Assembly (NCBI RefSeq): GCF_000763495.1
Contig: NZ_CP009576.1
Coordinates: 382,001 to 446,000, forward strand
Reading direction: 5' to 3'
From: Listeria ivanovii subsp. londoniensis
Lineage (GTDB): Bacteria > Bacillota > Bacilli > Lactobacillales > Listeriaceae
Length of the DNA: 64,000 nucleotides
Part shown: positions 9,135-18,333 of the stretch, one piece after another
Layout of the letters: each line of letters opens with the position of its first letter
Numbering within the stretch: position 1 is the stretch's first letter
Program-made: the position numbers and the translations under genes
The notes under the pieces: generated by a model
Seen by the model: the letters and a program-made list of their open reading frames with translations, nothing else
What the model was told of the DNA's origin: nothing
Databases searched by the model: none

Positions 9135-9306
9135 AAAAAAACTTCTCTATTTAGAATAGAGAAGTGGAAAGTCGAACATATCCAGCTCCTCTTATCTACC
9201 AAAACGAAAAAACGTTTTGCTGGAATTAGCACCTTCACTTTACGCTTAAATAAAGTTAGGTTGCCGGGCTTCATCGGGCCAGTCCCTCTGCCGCTCTCGA
9301 TAAGAG
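9135..9306 (-). promoter_or_regulatory. SAM-I riboswitch (S-box) with terminator, controlling metQNI
   Basis: Read on the minus strand, the aptamer runs from the P1 strand CTCTTATC at 9306 to its partner GATAAGAG ending at 9189. It contains the conserved AGAGGGACTGGCCCGATGAA core and the GGTGCTAATTCCAGCA segment. A 10-bp terminator stem (9141-9150 with 9156-9165) and a T-run (9135-9140) follow. With SAM bound, the leader should end there. Truncated SAM-riboswitch RNAs act in trans in L. monocytogenes (SreA, SreB); I cannot tell whether this copy is one of them. Confidence 0.96.
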
Positions 9307-9335
9307 AAAATATTTAGAAAAACCTGTTAGTTAAA

Positions 9336-9364
9336 AATATACGCATTTTGCTGTAATTTGTCAA
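9336..9364 (-). promoter_or_regulatory. sigma-A promoter for the metQNI leader
   Basis: On the minus strand, TTGACA (9359-9364) and TATATT (9336-9341) are 17 bp apart. Transcription would begin about 20-25 nt before the riboswitch aptamer. Confidence 0.85.
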
Positions 9365-9392
9365 TGGTTTTTTCTGTTTTTAAAAATTGGAC

Positions 9393-9421
9393 TGGACAAA
9401 TACTTCAGAAAACTTTACTAT
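9393..9421 (+). promoter_or_regulatory. sigma-A promoter for the aminotransferase gene
   Basis: TGGACA (9393-9398) and TACTAT (9416-9421) are spaced by 17 bp, divergent from the metQNI promoter. No riboswitch is visible between this promoter and the gene. Confidence 0.7.
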
Positions 9422-9456
9422 TTTAATCAATGAAACTTGTAAAGGACGGGTGTAAA

Positions 9457-10638
9457 ATGAAAATTTCCAAACGCTTGCAAAACTTACCAGATCAGTTTTT
9501 TTCTAGTTTAGTGGAAAAAGTGGGCAAGAAAGTAGCGACAGGTCATGATGTTATTAACTTAGGTCAAGGAAATCCAGATCAGCCGACACCTGCGCATATT
9601 GTAGAGGCACTTAAAACTGCTTCTGAAAAACCCGGTAATCACAAGTATTCTTTATTTCGCGGAAAACATGAATTAAAAAAAGCGGCGGCAGATTTTTATG
9701 CACGTGAATATGATGTAACGATTGATCCTGCAACCGAAGTAGCGATTTTATTTGGAACGAAAACGGGCTTAGTCGAGTTACCAATGTGCATCATGGACCC
9801 TGGTGATGTTATGCTTTTACCAGATCCAGGTTATCCTGATTACTTGTCTGGTGTCGTGTTAGGAGAAGTGCAATTTGAAACAATGCCACTCATTGCGGAA
9901 AATAACTTTTTGCCAGATTTTACTAAAATTCCTACAGATGTTGCTGAAAAAGCGGAATTAATGTATTTAAACTATCCTAATAATCCAACTGGCGCGATTG
10001 CAACAGCAGATTTCTTTGAAGAAACAGTCGCCTTCGCTAAAGAAAACAATATAACCGTTGCTCACGATTTTGCTTATGGTGGAATTGGTTTTGATGGTAA
10101 AAAACCAATTAGTTTCCTGCAAACACCCGGTGCCAAAGAAGTTGGAATTGAATTATATACACTTTCAAAAACATACAATATGGCAGGATGGCGAGTTGGT
10201 TTTGCAGTCGGAAATAAAAACGTTATCGAAGCAATCAACCTTATTCAAGATCATATGTATGTTAGTTTATTCCCGGGAATTCAAGATGCTGCAATCGAAG
10301 CTCTAACCGGCGACCAAACATGCGTCAACGAATTGAATAATCGTTATGAAAAAAGGCGAAATGCTTTTATTATTGCTTGTGAAAGAATTGGCTGGGAAGC
10401 AGTTGCTCCAGCAGGTTCATTTTTTGCATGGATGCCTGTTCCAGAAGGGTTTACTAGCAGTCGTTTTGCGGACTATTTATTAGAAGAAGTGAACGTTGCG
10501 GTTGCAGATGGTAGCGGTTTTGGGGAATTTGGCGAGGGATATGTTCGAGTGGGGTTATTAATGGAAGAAGCCCGTTTAGAAGAGGCAGTTGCTCGAATTT
10601 CCAAATTACACCTTTTTGATAAAGTTCCACAAAGTTAA
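9457..10638 (+). CDS. pyridoxal-phosphate aminotransferase, MtnE-like
   Basis: A 393-residue fold-type I (class I/II) aminotransferase. The PLP lysine is K238 in TLSKTYNMAGWR. Other family marks are NPDQPTPAHI near the N-terminus, the NYPNNPTGA motif and HDFAYGGIGFDG. The sequence closely follows my memory of B. subtilis MtnE, which re-aminates ketomethiobutyrate to methionine. The ATG at 9457 is chosen because AAAGGACGGGTG lies just upstream; an earlier in-frame ATG at 9430 has no Shine-Dalgarno. It is divergent from the methionine transporter operon and near a candidate omega-amidase, supporting a methionine-related role. Confidence 0.85.
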   Translation: MKISKRLQNLPDQFFSSLVEKVGKKVATGHDVINLGQGNPDQPTPAHIVEALKTASEKPGNHKYSLFRGKHELKKAAADFYAREYDVTIDPATEVAILFGTKTGLVELPMCIMDPGDVMLLPDPGYPDYLSGVVLGEVQFETMPLIAENNFLPDFTKIPTDVAEKAELMYLNYPNNPTGAIATADFFEETVAFAKENNITVAHDFAYGGIGFDGKKPISFLQTPGAKEVGIELYTLSKTYNMAGWRVGFAVGNKNVIEAINLIQDHMYVSLFPGIQDAAIEALTGDQTCVNELNNRYEKRRNAFIIACERIGWEAVAPAGSFFAWMPVPEGFTSSRFADYLLEEVNVAVADGSGFGEFGEGYVRVGLLMEEARLEEAVARISKLHLFDKVPQS

Positions 10639-10670
10639 AAAGGGCAAACAGAGAAAATAGCCTGTAATAA

Positions 10671-10749
10671 TTCAGATAATTAACCGTATGTGTTATACTT
10701 GATTAAGTGAGTCTATTTCTTATTTGTGATGGTTTAAAAAAGACTCACT
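10671..10749 (+). promoter_or_regulatory. walR promoter with 5' hairpin
   Basis: TTCAGA (10671-10676) and an extended -10 TGTTATACT (TATACT at 10694-10699) are spaced by 17 bp. The transcript would start close to a perfect 9-bp inverted repeat (10706-10714 with 10741-10749). That hairpin would sit at the extreme 5' end of a leader of about 140 nt, possibly protecting the mRNA. Confidence 0.7.
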
Positions 10750-10845
10750 GACATGAACATAATTACTTTGAAAAATATGCATGAAACCAAACTATCTGTC
10801 CCGGTAAAAACCGGCAAAATCCATGAATGAGAGGACTGTAAACTA

Positions 10846-11559
10846 ATGGCAGAAAAGAAAATCCTTGTAGTAGATGATGAAAAACCGATTGCGGATATAG
10901 TTAAATTTAATCTAAATAAAGAAGGATTTGATGTATATTGCGCCTATGATGGCGATGAAGCATTAGAACTAGTTGAGGAAGTCCAACCAGACTTGATTTT
11001 ACTAGATATTATGCTTCCAGGTCGTGATGGTATTGAGGTATGTCGTGAAGTTCGTAAAAAATATGATATGCCAATTATTATGGTCACAGCAAAAGACTCG
11101 GAGATTGATAAAGTTATCGGTCTAGAACTTGGTGCAGATGATTATGTAACGAAACCTTTCAGTAATCGTGAATTAATTGCCCGAGTGAAAGCTAATCTGC
11201 GTCGTCACAGTCAAGTGAGCTCTAGTGCGGCAGAGGAAGAAGGAAATAGTGAGCTAGAAATAGGTTCATTAATTATTCATCCTGATGCATACGTTGCTTC
11301 TAAACGTGGTGAAACAATTGAACTTACGCATCGTGAATTTGAATTGCTTCATTATTTAGCAAAGCATATGGGCCAAGTAATGACGAGAGAACATTTACTC
11401 CAAACAGTTTGGGGCTATGATTACTTTGGTGATGTTCGTACTGTAGACGTTACCGTTCGTCGTTTACGTGAAAAAATTGAAGACAATCCAAGCCATCCAG
11501 CGTGGTTAGTAACAAGACGCGGCGTGGGTTATTATTTACGTAACCCTGAACAAGAATAA
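10846..11559 (+). CDS. walR: essential response regulator WalR (YycF)
   Basis: A 237-residue OmpR/PhoB-type regulator of cell-wall metabolism. The receiver domain (1-120) has the acidic pair D10/D11, the phosphoacceptor D54 in LILLDIML, T81 and K103. A winged-helix DNA-binding domain follows (about 135-233, [10 protein letters not shown] recognition region). It is the partner of WalK. Unusually for this locus, a clear terminator and a new promoter separate it from walK, so the regulator can be made independently of the kinase. Confidence 0.98.
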   Translation: MAEKKILVVDDEKPIADIVKFNLNKEGFDVYCAYDGDEALELVEEVQPDLILLDIMLPGRDGIEVCREVRKKYDMPIIMVTAKDSEIDKVIGLELGADDYVTKPFSNRELIARVKANLRRHSQVSSSAAEEEGNSELEIGSLIIHPDAYVASKRGETIELTHREFELLHYLAKHMGQVMTREHLLQTVWGYDYFGDVRTVDVTVRRLREKIEDNPSHPAWLVTRRGVGYYLRNPEQE

Positions 11560-11572
11560 GAATGTATTCGTA

Positions 11573-11613
11573 AGCGGTTATCGAAGTGTTAAAACTTCGG
11601 TGATCGCTTTTTT
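11573..11613 (+). terminator. terminator between walR and walK
   Basis: A 15-bp stem with a few G-U or mismatched pairs (11573-11587 and 11594-11608) is followed by six T. It should end or reduce transcription before walK. Confidence 0.8.
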
Positions 11614-11697
11614 GGGTATATTCGATTAGTTGGTGTTTATTTAATAATTAAATCGACCTAATTAATACTAAAAATCGTACGTCTTCCCTGGAACATA

Positions 11698-11706
11698 TGG
11701 TATACT
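11698..11706 (+). promoter_or_regulatory. extended -10 promoter for walK
   Basis: The element TGGTATACT (TATACT at 11701-11706) has the extended TGn motif. No good -35 hexamer lies 17 bp upstream. It is 40 bp before the walK start and downstream of the walR terminator. Confidence 0.55.
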
Positions 11707-11745
11707 AATTTAAATATATTACCCCGAATAGGAGTAGAAAGACTT

Positions 11746-13578
11746 ATGCATAAAATGAGATTTTTTCAATCCGTACAATTTAAGTTAGTTATTATGTATT
11801 TGCTTCTGATTATTGTGGCAATGCAAGTAATTGGTGCTTATTTTGTTCGTGAATTGGAAGGACAACTGGAGAAAAATTTTCAAGATTCGATTACAAATAG
11901 TATTACTTTACTTGATTATAATGCGCGGGAAGAAATTCTGAAAAATAGCGATAATACCGTAAAGTTACAGAATGATATTCGCGAACTACTCGTTGACTAT
12001 TCGCGTGCAAGTAGCAATATTATCGAAGTTAGAATAGTAGATAACAAAGGGAAAATTCTCGGTACATCTAATTTAAATAACCAAGGAATCGTTGGGCAAA
12101 AAAGCAATGATCCACTTGTAAAACGTACGCTATCACTTGGCACAAGCTCGGAAGATAAAATCTATAAAGACGAGTCTAATAAAAATAATCGTGTCTGGGT
12201 GAATGTTTCCTCAATCAAAAACAAAGGCGAAGTAATTGGGGCTATTTATCTTGTCGCAGATATTGAAAGTGTCTACAAACAAGTAGATGATATTACAAAT
12301 ATCTTCATTACCGGGACACTAATTGCGATGATTATTACAGCTGTTCTAGGTATTTTGCTTTCGCGAACTATTACAAAACCAATCATTGAAATGAAACGGC
12401 AAGCCTATGCAATGGCACGCGGGAATTATAGCCGCAAAGTAAAAGTGTATGGTGTCGATGAAATTGGTGAGTTAGCGGATTCTTTTAACACCTTAACTAA
12501 ACGAGTACAAGAAGCACAAGCAATGACAGAAGGCGAACGGCGTAAATTATCATCTGTGCTAGCTTACATGACAGATGGAGTTATCGCTACAGACCGTCGT
12601 GGTAAAGTTATTCTAATCAACACGCCTGCAGAAAAAATGCTACGCGCCAAACATGAGAGTGCGAATGGTCGCTCAATTATCGATGTGTTAGATATTGGCG
12701 ATAAATTTCAATTTGAGGATTTAATGGAAGTCGATGGATCCCTCACAATGGACCGAAGCACGTCGGACAAACCATATATCCTCCGTGCTAATTTCTCTGT
12801 TATCCAACGTGAAACAGGATTTAATAATGGTGTTATTGCCGTTTTACATGATATTACTGACCAAGAAAAGGTCGACCAAGAACGCCGTGATTTTGTTTCT
12901 AATGTTTCCCATGAACTTAGAACGCCACTTACTAGTATGCACAGTTATTTAGAAGCATTAAGCGATGGGGCATGGGAAGATAAAGAAATCGCTCCACGCT
13001 TCCTTGAAGTAACGCAAAATGAAACAGAGCGGATGATTCGTCTAGTAAACGATTTATTAAAACTGTCAAGAATGGACGGTGGCAGAGAACGTTTAGAGAA
13101 GAGTTTCGTGAATTTCACTGATTTCTTCAATCATATTATTGATCGTTTTGAAATGATGAAAAATGAAACAATCATGTTTAAACGTCATATTCCAAAAGAG
13201 CCTGTTATTATTGAAATCGATGAAGACAAAGTAATGCAAGTGTTAGATAACATCATTTCAAATGCGAATAAATATTCACCAGACGGCGGTAGAATCTCCT
13301 TCTACTTGAAAAAATATGAAAATGAAATTGAAGTTAGTATTGCGGACGAAGGCCTTGGTGTACCAGAAGAAGATTTAGCAACGATATTCGATCGCTTTTT
13401 CCGTGTAGATAAAGCTCGCTCAAGGGAAATGGGTGGAACAGGGTTAGGGCTTGCCATTGCTCGCGAAGTTATCGAAGCACATGGTGGCCGAATTTGGGCA
13501 GAACGCAATAAAACTAAAGGGACCATTATTAAATTTACCCTGCCATACAGTGACTTACCGGAGGATGATTGGGAATGA
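11746..13578 (+). CDS. walK: essential sensor histidine kinase WalK (YycG)
   Basis: A 610-residue membrane kinase. Order: transmembrane helix (about 13-33), extracellular sensor domain (34-182), second helix (183-205), HAMP (206-258), PAS (about 265-370), HisKA with the phosphorylated H389 in NVSHELRTP, and an ATPase domain with N-box (NIISNANKYSPDGG) and G-boxes (GLGLAI). The start is the first ATG, with GGAG 11 nt upstream. It phosphorylates WalR to control peptidoglycan hydrolase genes. The 3' end overlaps walH. Confidence 0.98.
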   Translation: MHKMRFFQSVQFKLVIMYLLLIIVAMQVIGAYFVRELEGQLEKNFQDSITNSITLLDYNAREEILKNSDNTVKLQNDIRELLVDYSRASSNIIEVRIVDNKGKILGTSNLNNQGIVGQKSNDPLVKRTLSLGTSSEDKIYKDESNKNNRVWVNVSSIKNKGEVIGAIYLVADIESVYKQVDDITNIFITGTLIAMIITAVLGILLSRTITKPIIEMKRQAYAMARGNYSRKVKVYGVDEIGELADSFNTLTKRVQEAQAMTEGERRKLSSVLAYMTDGVIATDRRGKVILINTPAEKMLRAKHESANGRSIIDVLDIGDKFQFEDLMEVDGSLTMDRSTSDKPYILRANFSVIQRETGFNNGVIAVLHDITDQEKVDQERRDFVSNVSHELRTPLTSMHSYLEALSDGAWEDKEIAPRFLEVTQNETERMIRLVNDLLKLSRMDGGRERLEKSFVNFTDFFNHIIDRFEMMKNETIMFKRHIPKEPVIIEIDEDKVMQVLDNIISNANKYSPDGGRISFYLKKYENEIEVSIADEGLGVPEEDLATIFDRFFRVDKARSREMGGTGLGLAIAREVIEAHGGRIWAERNKTKGTIIKFTLPYSDLPEDDWE

Positions 13579-14894
13579 TGAAAAAAACAGGCTTTCGTTC
13601 GTTTGTATTAACCATTTTAGTTATACTCAGCGTAGTCCTAAGTTACTTGATTTGGAAGGGACAGCCTGATTATGAAGCGATTAACGTTAAGGAAATAGAA
13701 AAAACAACCATTGATAAAACTATGACTACATCACAAGTGTTCCGACCATATAAACTAGCTGTTAACGCAAATGGAAAAAATTACCAGAGTTTAAACGCGG
13801 ATTTGCTTAACGAATTAATCGCACAAGGGAAATCATTTAGTTTCTCAGAAGTAGTACTTGCAAACAAAAAGAACAATGAAGAATACGAGAAATTAATTCA
13901 TAAAAATGGCACCATTGAAATCGTGTATCCAAACAATATTCCGTTTTCTATTTTCGCTCAAATTTTTCAAGTAGAAGGAGAAGGATTAGAATCAGCTTTC
14001 TTCAACCGGATAATTTTTGACGTCAATAACACAGACACTGGACTCCACTCGGTTTATTTCGCCAACGACGATCAAGATAATATATACCAAAGTTCACTTC
14101 AAAATAAAGATATCGATAAAATCGAAAAAATTGTTAAAACAAATGAAAGTAAATTAACAGAAAATGACAAGTTGATTTTAAACAAGCGTAATCTCTTCCT
14201 TAGTTCGGATGAAACCAAGCTCAATCGCAAAAAATATATCATTGACTCACTAGAAATAAATCAGTTTACAGCAGCACTTTTCCAAGATTCTGGTACGGTC
14301 AAAAGTGAAGGGAATACGTATACAGATGGATCGAGCGTTATTGAAATGGATACAGAAAATAAAGTATTAGAGTATGTTAATCCATCTCAAGAAAGAACCA
14401 ATCCAGAAGACCTAAGTAGTGTGAAACGAGCGGGGTTAATTCAAGATAGCTTTAATTTTATTAATGATCATGCTGGGTGGACTGGCGATGGATCGTATTA
14501 TTTCACTGGATATAACGGCGATAGTGGGACAACCAATTTTAGTTTGTTTGTAGATAATTTTCAAGTTTATAATGAAAATGGCATGGCAGATATCTCGGTC
14601 ACAGAAGGAATTGAAGCGGTGTACAAGTATATACGACCATTTTTCCGCTTGGATACGGATGTTCCTGGGGAGAAAAAAGAAGAAACATTACCATCTTCCT
14701 ATAAGGTTTATGAAGAGCTATCCAATAATCCTAATGTGAGAACTGAGGATATTCAGGATATCGTCCCTGGTTACCACATGACGAGAAGTGAATCTTCAGG
14801 TATGAATCGTATCGTGACTTTAGAACCGACTTGGTTATATAAATACCATAATAAATGGTTCCTCTTCCAGTCAGACAAGGCGGGTGAACAATAA
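13575..14894 (+). CDS. walH: WalRK regulatory membrane protein WalH (YycH)
   Basis: A 439-residue protein with one N-terminal membrane helix (about 9-28) and a large extracellular part. In B. subtilis the YycH family binds WalK through its helix and, with YycI, restrains the kinase. I place the start at the ATG at 13575, overlapping the walK stop as ATGA, with GGAGG 10 nt upstream. A TTG six bases earlier is in frame but less likely. Its stop overlaps the walI start as TAATG. Confidence 0.93.
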   Translation: MMKKTGFRSFVLTILVILSVVLSYLIWKGQPDYEAINVKEIEKTTIDKTMTTSQVFRPYKLAVNANGKNYQSLNADLLNELIAQGKSFSFSEVVLANKKNNEEYEKLIHKNGTIEIVYPNNIPFSIFAQIFQVEGEGLESAFFNRIIFDVNNTDTGLHSVYFANDDQDNIYQSSLQNKDIDKIEKIVKTNESKLTENDKLILNKRNLFLSSDETKLNRKKYIIDSLEINQFTAALFQDSGTVKSEGNTYTDGSSVIEMDTENKVLEYVNPSQERTNPEDLSSVKRAGLIQDSFNFINDHAGWTGDGSYYFTGYNGDSGTTNFSLFVDNFQVYNENGMADISVTEGIEAVYKYIRPFFRLDTDVPGEKKEETLPSSYKVYEELSNNPNVRTEDIQDIVPGYHMTRSESSGMNRIVTLEPTWLYKYHNKWFLFQSDKAGEQ

Positions 14895-15733
14895 TGGATT
14901 GGCGAAAAACACAATTGATTTTTATTGTTACGCTACTTATTTTAAATGTATTTTTAGCAGTAATTTATTTCAACAAACAATTATCAGATGATCCAGATAC
15001 GCTCGGCAACGAGACGCTAGAGGAACGGTTGAAAGCAGATAATATAATGTATCCTGACCTTTCAAATAAACCAACTAGTGGCGCCATTTTCACGACCGAA
15101 CGCGCTGCATTTACTACGAAAGATGTTAGTGATTTAACCGGGCAAGCTATCACATTAAAAGATAACAACAAAGAAATTTATTCTATTTTACAAACTCCAG
15201 TAAAAGCTGGGAAAAAAGGGAATAACACCGAATTGAAAAAATTTATGGAGACAGAAGTATACCGTGGCGAATCATATAAGTTTTGGAACTACGATAAAGA
15301 AGCTAACACGTTAACTTTTAATCAATTAATCAACAATAATATGGTGCTTTTTGACGAAGCAGGACAAATCACATTCTATTTAGATAATGATGATCAGGTA
15401 GTTTCATATGAACAAACTTGGATGACTAAACAAGACGATTTAAAAGAAAAAACAAACTTGATGTCGGCAGCAGATGCTTTAGAAGCAGTTTATCAACATG
15501 GTGAATTAAAGCAAGATAGTGATGTGGTTTCTGCAACATTTGGCTATTACACGACTGTTCAACTACCATCAGGCAATGTTTACTTCCCCGTTTGGTGTTT
15601 TGAAGTGGAACATGCAGACACTACAAGCTATGTCTTAGTCAATGCAAAAGACGAGCAAGTAATTAATCAATCAGAGAACCAAACCACGACAGCGCCAGGA
15701 AGTGAATTATCCAGCCGTCAAAAAGTAAAATAA
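14894..15733 (+). CDS. walI: WalRK regulatory membrane protein WalI (YycI)
   Basis: A 279-residue protein with a single N-terminal transmembrane helix (about 7-26, IFIVTLLILNVFLAVIYF) and an extracellular domain of YycI type. It partners WalH in modulating WalK. It overlaps walH by one base and is followed by a terminator, so walK, walH and walI make one unit. Confidence 0.93.
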   Translation: MDWRKTQLIFIVTLLILNVFLAVIYFNKQLSDDPDTLGNETLEERLKADNIMYPDLSNKPTSGAIFTTERAAFTTKDVSDLTGQAITLKDNNKEIYSILQTPVKAGKKGNNTELKKFMETEVYRGESYKFWNYDKEANTLTFNQLINNNMVLFDEAGQITFYLDNDDQVVSYEQTWMTKQDDLKEKTNLMSAADALEAVYQHGELKQDSDVVSATFGYYTTVQLPSGNVYFPVWCFEVEHADTTSYVLVNAKDEQVINQSENQTTTAPGSELSSRQKVK

Positions 15734-15741
15734 AATAGTAG

Positions 15742-15777
15742 TCAACCTAATCGCAAGCAAGATTAGGTTGATTTTTT
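15742..15777 (+). terminator. terminator after walI
   Basis: A perfect 11-bp stem (15742-15752 and 15761-15771) is followed by six T. Confidence 0.9.
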
Positions 15778-15851
15778 CAAGTGACCGCACATGCAATTTT
15801 GCCGATTTAGCGTTACAATGAAAGGTATATAAGCCTTTAGGGGGATAAAAA

Positions 15852-16682
15852 ATGTTCGCAAATAAAATTCTAACTGAAAAAGACACGGAACAAATCCGAT
15901 TTAGCATATTAGCCAGTGGAAGCTCAGGCAATGCCACACTTGTAGAAACAGGCGACCAAAAAATTCTCGTGGACTGCGGTTTGAGTGGGAAGAAAATGGA
16001 AGGATTGTTTGCGCAAGTTGGTAGAGATATGAGCGATTTAGATGCGATTCTAATTACGCACGAACATTCCGATCATATTAAAGGTTTGGGCGTACTTGCT
16101 CGTAAATATAAATTACCGATTTATGCAAATGCAAAAACATGGAAAGCAATGGATAATATGATTGGAGAAGTGTCGTCTGATCAAAAATTCCAATTTGACA
16201 TGGAAACAGTAAAATCTTTTGGCAGTATGCAAGTAGAATCCTTTGGTGTATCGCATGACGCGATTGAGCCGATGTTTTACATATTTCATAAAGGGAATAA
16301 AAAGTTCGTAATGATAACTGACACAGGATATGTAAGTGATCGCATGAAAGGACATATTGCAGGAGCTGATGCTTATCTTTTTGAAAGCAATCATGATGTA
16401 GAAATGCTTCGAATGGGACGCTATCCTTGGAATGTGAAACGTAGAATTCTTGGAGATGAGGGCCATGTGAGTAATGAGGATGCGGCAATCGCGATGAGCG
16501 AAGTCATTACTGATCAAACGAAACGAATTTATTTAGGGCATCTTAGTAAAGACAACAATATGAAAGAACTTGCAAGAATGAGCGTAACTCAGACATTGAT
16601 GGCAGAAGGAATTGATGTCGGCGGAAAACTGGAAATTTTTGATACTGACCCAGAAAATGCTACCCCTATCTTCACCATTTAA
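15852..16682 (+). CDS. walJ: metallo-beta-lactamase-fold hydrolase WalJ (YycJ)
   Basis: A 276-residue metallo-beta-lactamase-superfamily protein. The metal motif THEHSDH (H70, H72, D74, H75) is intact, with later ligands at MITDTGY and GHLS. The YycJ family is linked to the WalRK locus across Firmicutes and has a proposed exonuclease or DNA-repair role. GGGGGAT lies seven bases before the start. It follows the walI terminator, so it must have a promoter of its own or depend on readthrough. Confidence 0.92.
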   Translation: MFANKILTEKDTEQIRFSILASGSSGNATLVETGDQKILVDCGLSGKKMEGLFAQVGRDMSDLDAILITHEHSDHIKGLGVLARKYKLPIYANAKTWKAMDNMIGEVSSDQKFQFDMETVKSFGSMQVESFGVSHDAIEPMFYIFHKGNKKFVMITDTGYVSDRMKGHIAGADAYLFESNHDVEMLRMGRYPWNVKRRILGDEGHVSNEDAAIAMSEVITDQTKRIYLGHLSKDNNMKELARMSVTQTLMAEGIDVGGKLEIFDTDPENATPIFTI

Positions 16683-16778
16683 GTTTCACTAATTTGTTAA
16701 AGTTTTTTCATCGTTTTTTCATATTTGTGGGTTACTATGAAGTATATAAATGCGAATTTTGCAGAGAGGAAGGAAGAC

Positions 16779-18278
16779 ATGGACGAGAAAGAGAAAGAGA
16801 AAGAGTTAAATGAAAACACAGAAAATGAGAGCACGCCAAAAAAAGAGGTCGAGGATACCTTACATACAGCTGAGAACCCGCAGCCAGTCCAAGAATCTCC
16901 TATCGTGGAAGGTGTGACACCAGAAGGAGAAAAATTTGCTGGCGCGACAGAAGAAGCAGCTGAAGCAAGCTCTACACATGCATTTTTTGAAGAAGCAAGT
17001 AAGGAACCTACCAGACCAGCACCAGGACCAAGACGTGCAGGAAATGCTGGCGGGGGAGTACCTCCTAATCGTGTAACACCGAGCGGAAGTGGTAACGGGA
17101 ATGGACAGCCACCAAAACGCGGAAAACATTTTGTGGGATATTTTTTAACAGCGCTTATCGGAGTTATAATTGGCGGATTAATTATTTTCTTTGTTGGTTG
17201 GAACAGCGGTGATAACGCAGACACAACAAATAATACAACCGAAAATAAATCCGGAAAAGTGGAAAAAGTAACCGTTAATACGACTTCAGATGTGACTAAA
17301 GCAGTAGACAAAGTTCAAGATGCGGTAGTGAGTGTATTAAATTACCAATCGTCTTCATCTCTTGATGGAACAACTACTTCGGAAAAAGAAGCTTCATCTG
17401 GCTCAGGCGTGATTTATAAAAAGGCTAATGGTAAAGCATATATCGTAACAAACAATCACGTAGTTGCTGATGCTAATAAATTAGAAGTAACTTTCACAAA
17501 CGGTAAAAAATCAGAAGCAAAATTACTTGGAACAGACGAATGGAATGATTTAGCTGTTCTTGAAATTGATGATAAAAATGTAAGTACAGTTGCAGCATTT
17601 GGCGACTCTGATGCATTAAAATTAGGGGAACCAGCAATTGCCATAGGTAGTCCGCTTGGAACAGAATTTTCTGGCTCCGTGACACAAGGTATCATTTCCG
17701 GCTTAAATCGCGCGGTACCAGTGGATACAAATGGTGATGGAACAGAAGACTGGGAAGCAGACGTTATCCAAACAGACGCAGCAATCAACCCAGGTAACAG
17801 TGGTGGAGCTTTAATTAATATCGAAGGACAAGTAATTGGGATTAATTCCATGAAAATTTCAATGGAAAATGTAGAAGGTATTAGCTTTGCGATTCCAAGT
17901 AACACAGTAGAACCAATCATCGAACAATTAGAAACAAAAGGTGAAGTAGAACGTCCATCACTTGGCGTTTCCTTACGTGATGTGGATACTATTCCAGAAA
18001 CACAACAAAAAAATATCTTGAAATTACCAGACAGCGTTGATTATGGCGCAATGGTTCAACAAGTCGTATCTGGCTCTGCAGCTGATAAAGCAGGACTAAA
18101 ACAATATGATGTTATTGTTGAGCTAAACGGTGAAAAAGTAACAAATTCCATGACATTACGCAAAATCTTATATGGCAATGATGTAAAAATTGGTGATAAA
18201 GTCAAGGTGAAATACTACCGTGATGGAAAAGAAAAAACATCAGATATTCAATTAGAAGCAGCAAAAACAACTACATGA
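16779..18278 (+). CDS. htrA: membrane-anchored serine protease HtrA
   Basis: A 499-residue surface protease and chaperone for misfolded exported proteins. A charged Glu/Lys-rich cytoplasmic head (1-115) leads to one transmembrane helix (about 118-140). The trypsin-like domain has the triad H227 (NNHVVA), D257 (WNDLAV) and S341 (GNSGGA). A PDZ domain fills about 395-490. The start at 16779 is preceded by GAGAGGAAGGAAG; a longer in-frame GTG start at 16725 lacks a site. In L. monocytogenes HtrA matters for stress tolerance and virulence. It is followed by a terminator. Confidence 0.97.
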   Translation: MDEKEKEKELNENTENESTPKKEVEDTLHTAENPQPVQESPIVEGVTPEGEKFAGATEEAAEASSTHAFFEEASKEPTRPAPGPRRAGNAGGGVPPNRVTPSGSGNGNGQPPKRGKHFVGYFLTALIGVIIGGLIIFFVGWNSGDNADTTNNTTENKSGKVEKVTVNTTSDVTKAVDKVQDAVVSVLNYQSSSSLDGTTTSEKEASSGSGVIYKKANGKAYIVTNNHVVADANKLEVTFTNGKKSEAKLLGTDEWNDLAVLEIDDKNVSTVAAFGDSDALKLGEPAIAIGSPLGTEFSGSVTQGIISGLNRAVPVDTNGDGTEDWEADVIQTDAAINPGNSGGALINIEGQVIGINSMKISMENVEGISFAIPSNTVEPIIEQLETKGEVERPSLGVSLRDVDTIPETQQKNILKLPDSVDYGAMVQQVVSGSAADKAGLKQYDVIVELNGEKVTNSMTLRKILYGNDVKIGDKVKVKYYRDGKEKTSDIQLEAAKTTT

Positions 18279-18284
18279 TGAATG

Positions 18285-18320
18285 AAAAGCCATTCTCTTG
18301 AAAAAGAGGGTGGCTTTTTG
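18285..18320 (+). terminator. terminator after htrA
   Basis: A 15-bp stem with a few non-Watson-Crick pairs (18285-18299 and 18304-18318) ends in a T-run. Confidence 0.85.
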
Positions 18321-18333
18321 TGTGTGGAAAAGT

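Noticed and set aside
16690-16760. WalR operator upstream of htrA
   Set aside because: Only a single TGTTAA half-site was found; the second half at the required 5-bp spacing is absent.
16697-17311. Long open frame of about 200 codons on the minus strand over the htrA start
   Set aside because: It mirrors the charged, low-complexity head of HtrA, gives a Ser/Phe-rich protein with no known features, and has no plausible ribosome site.
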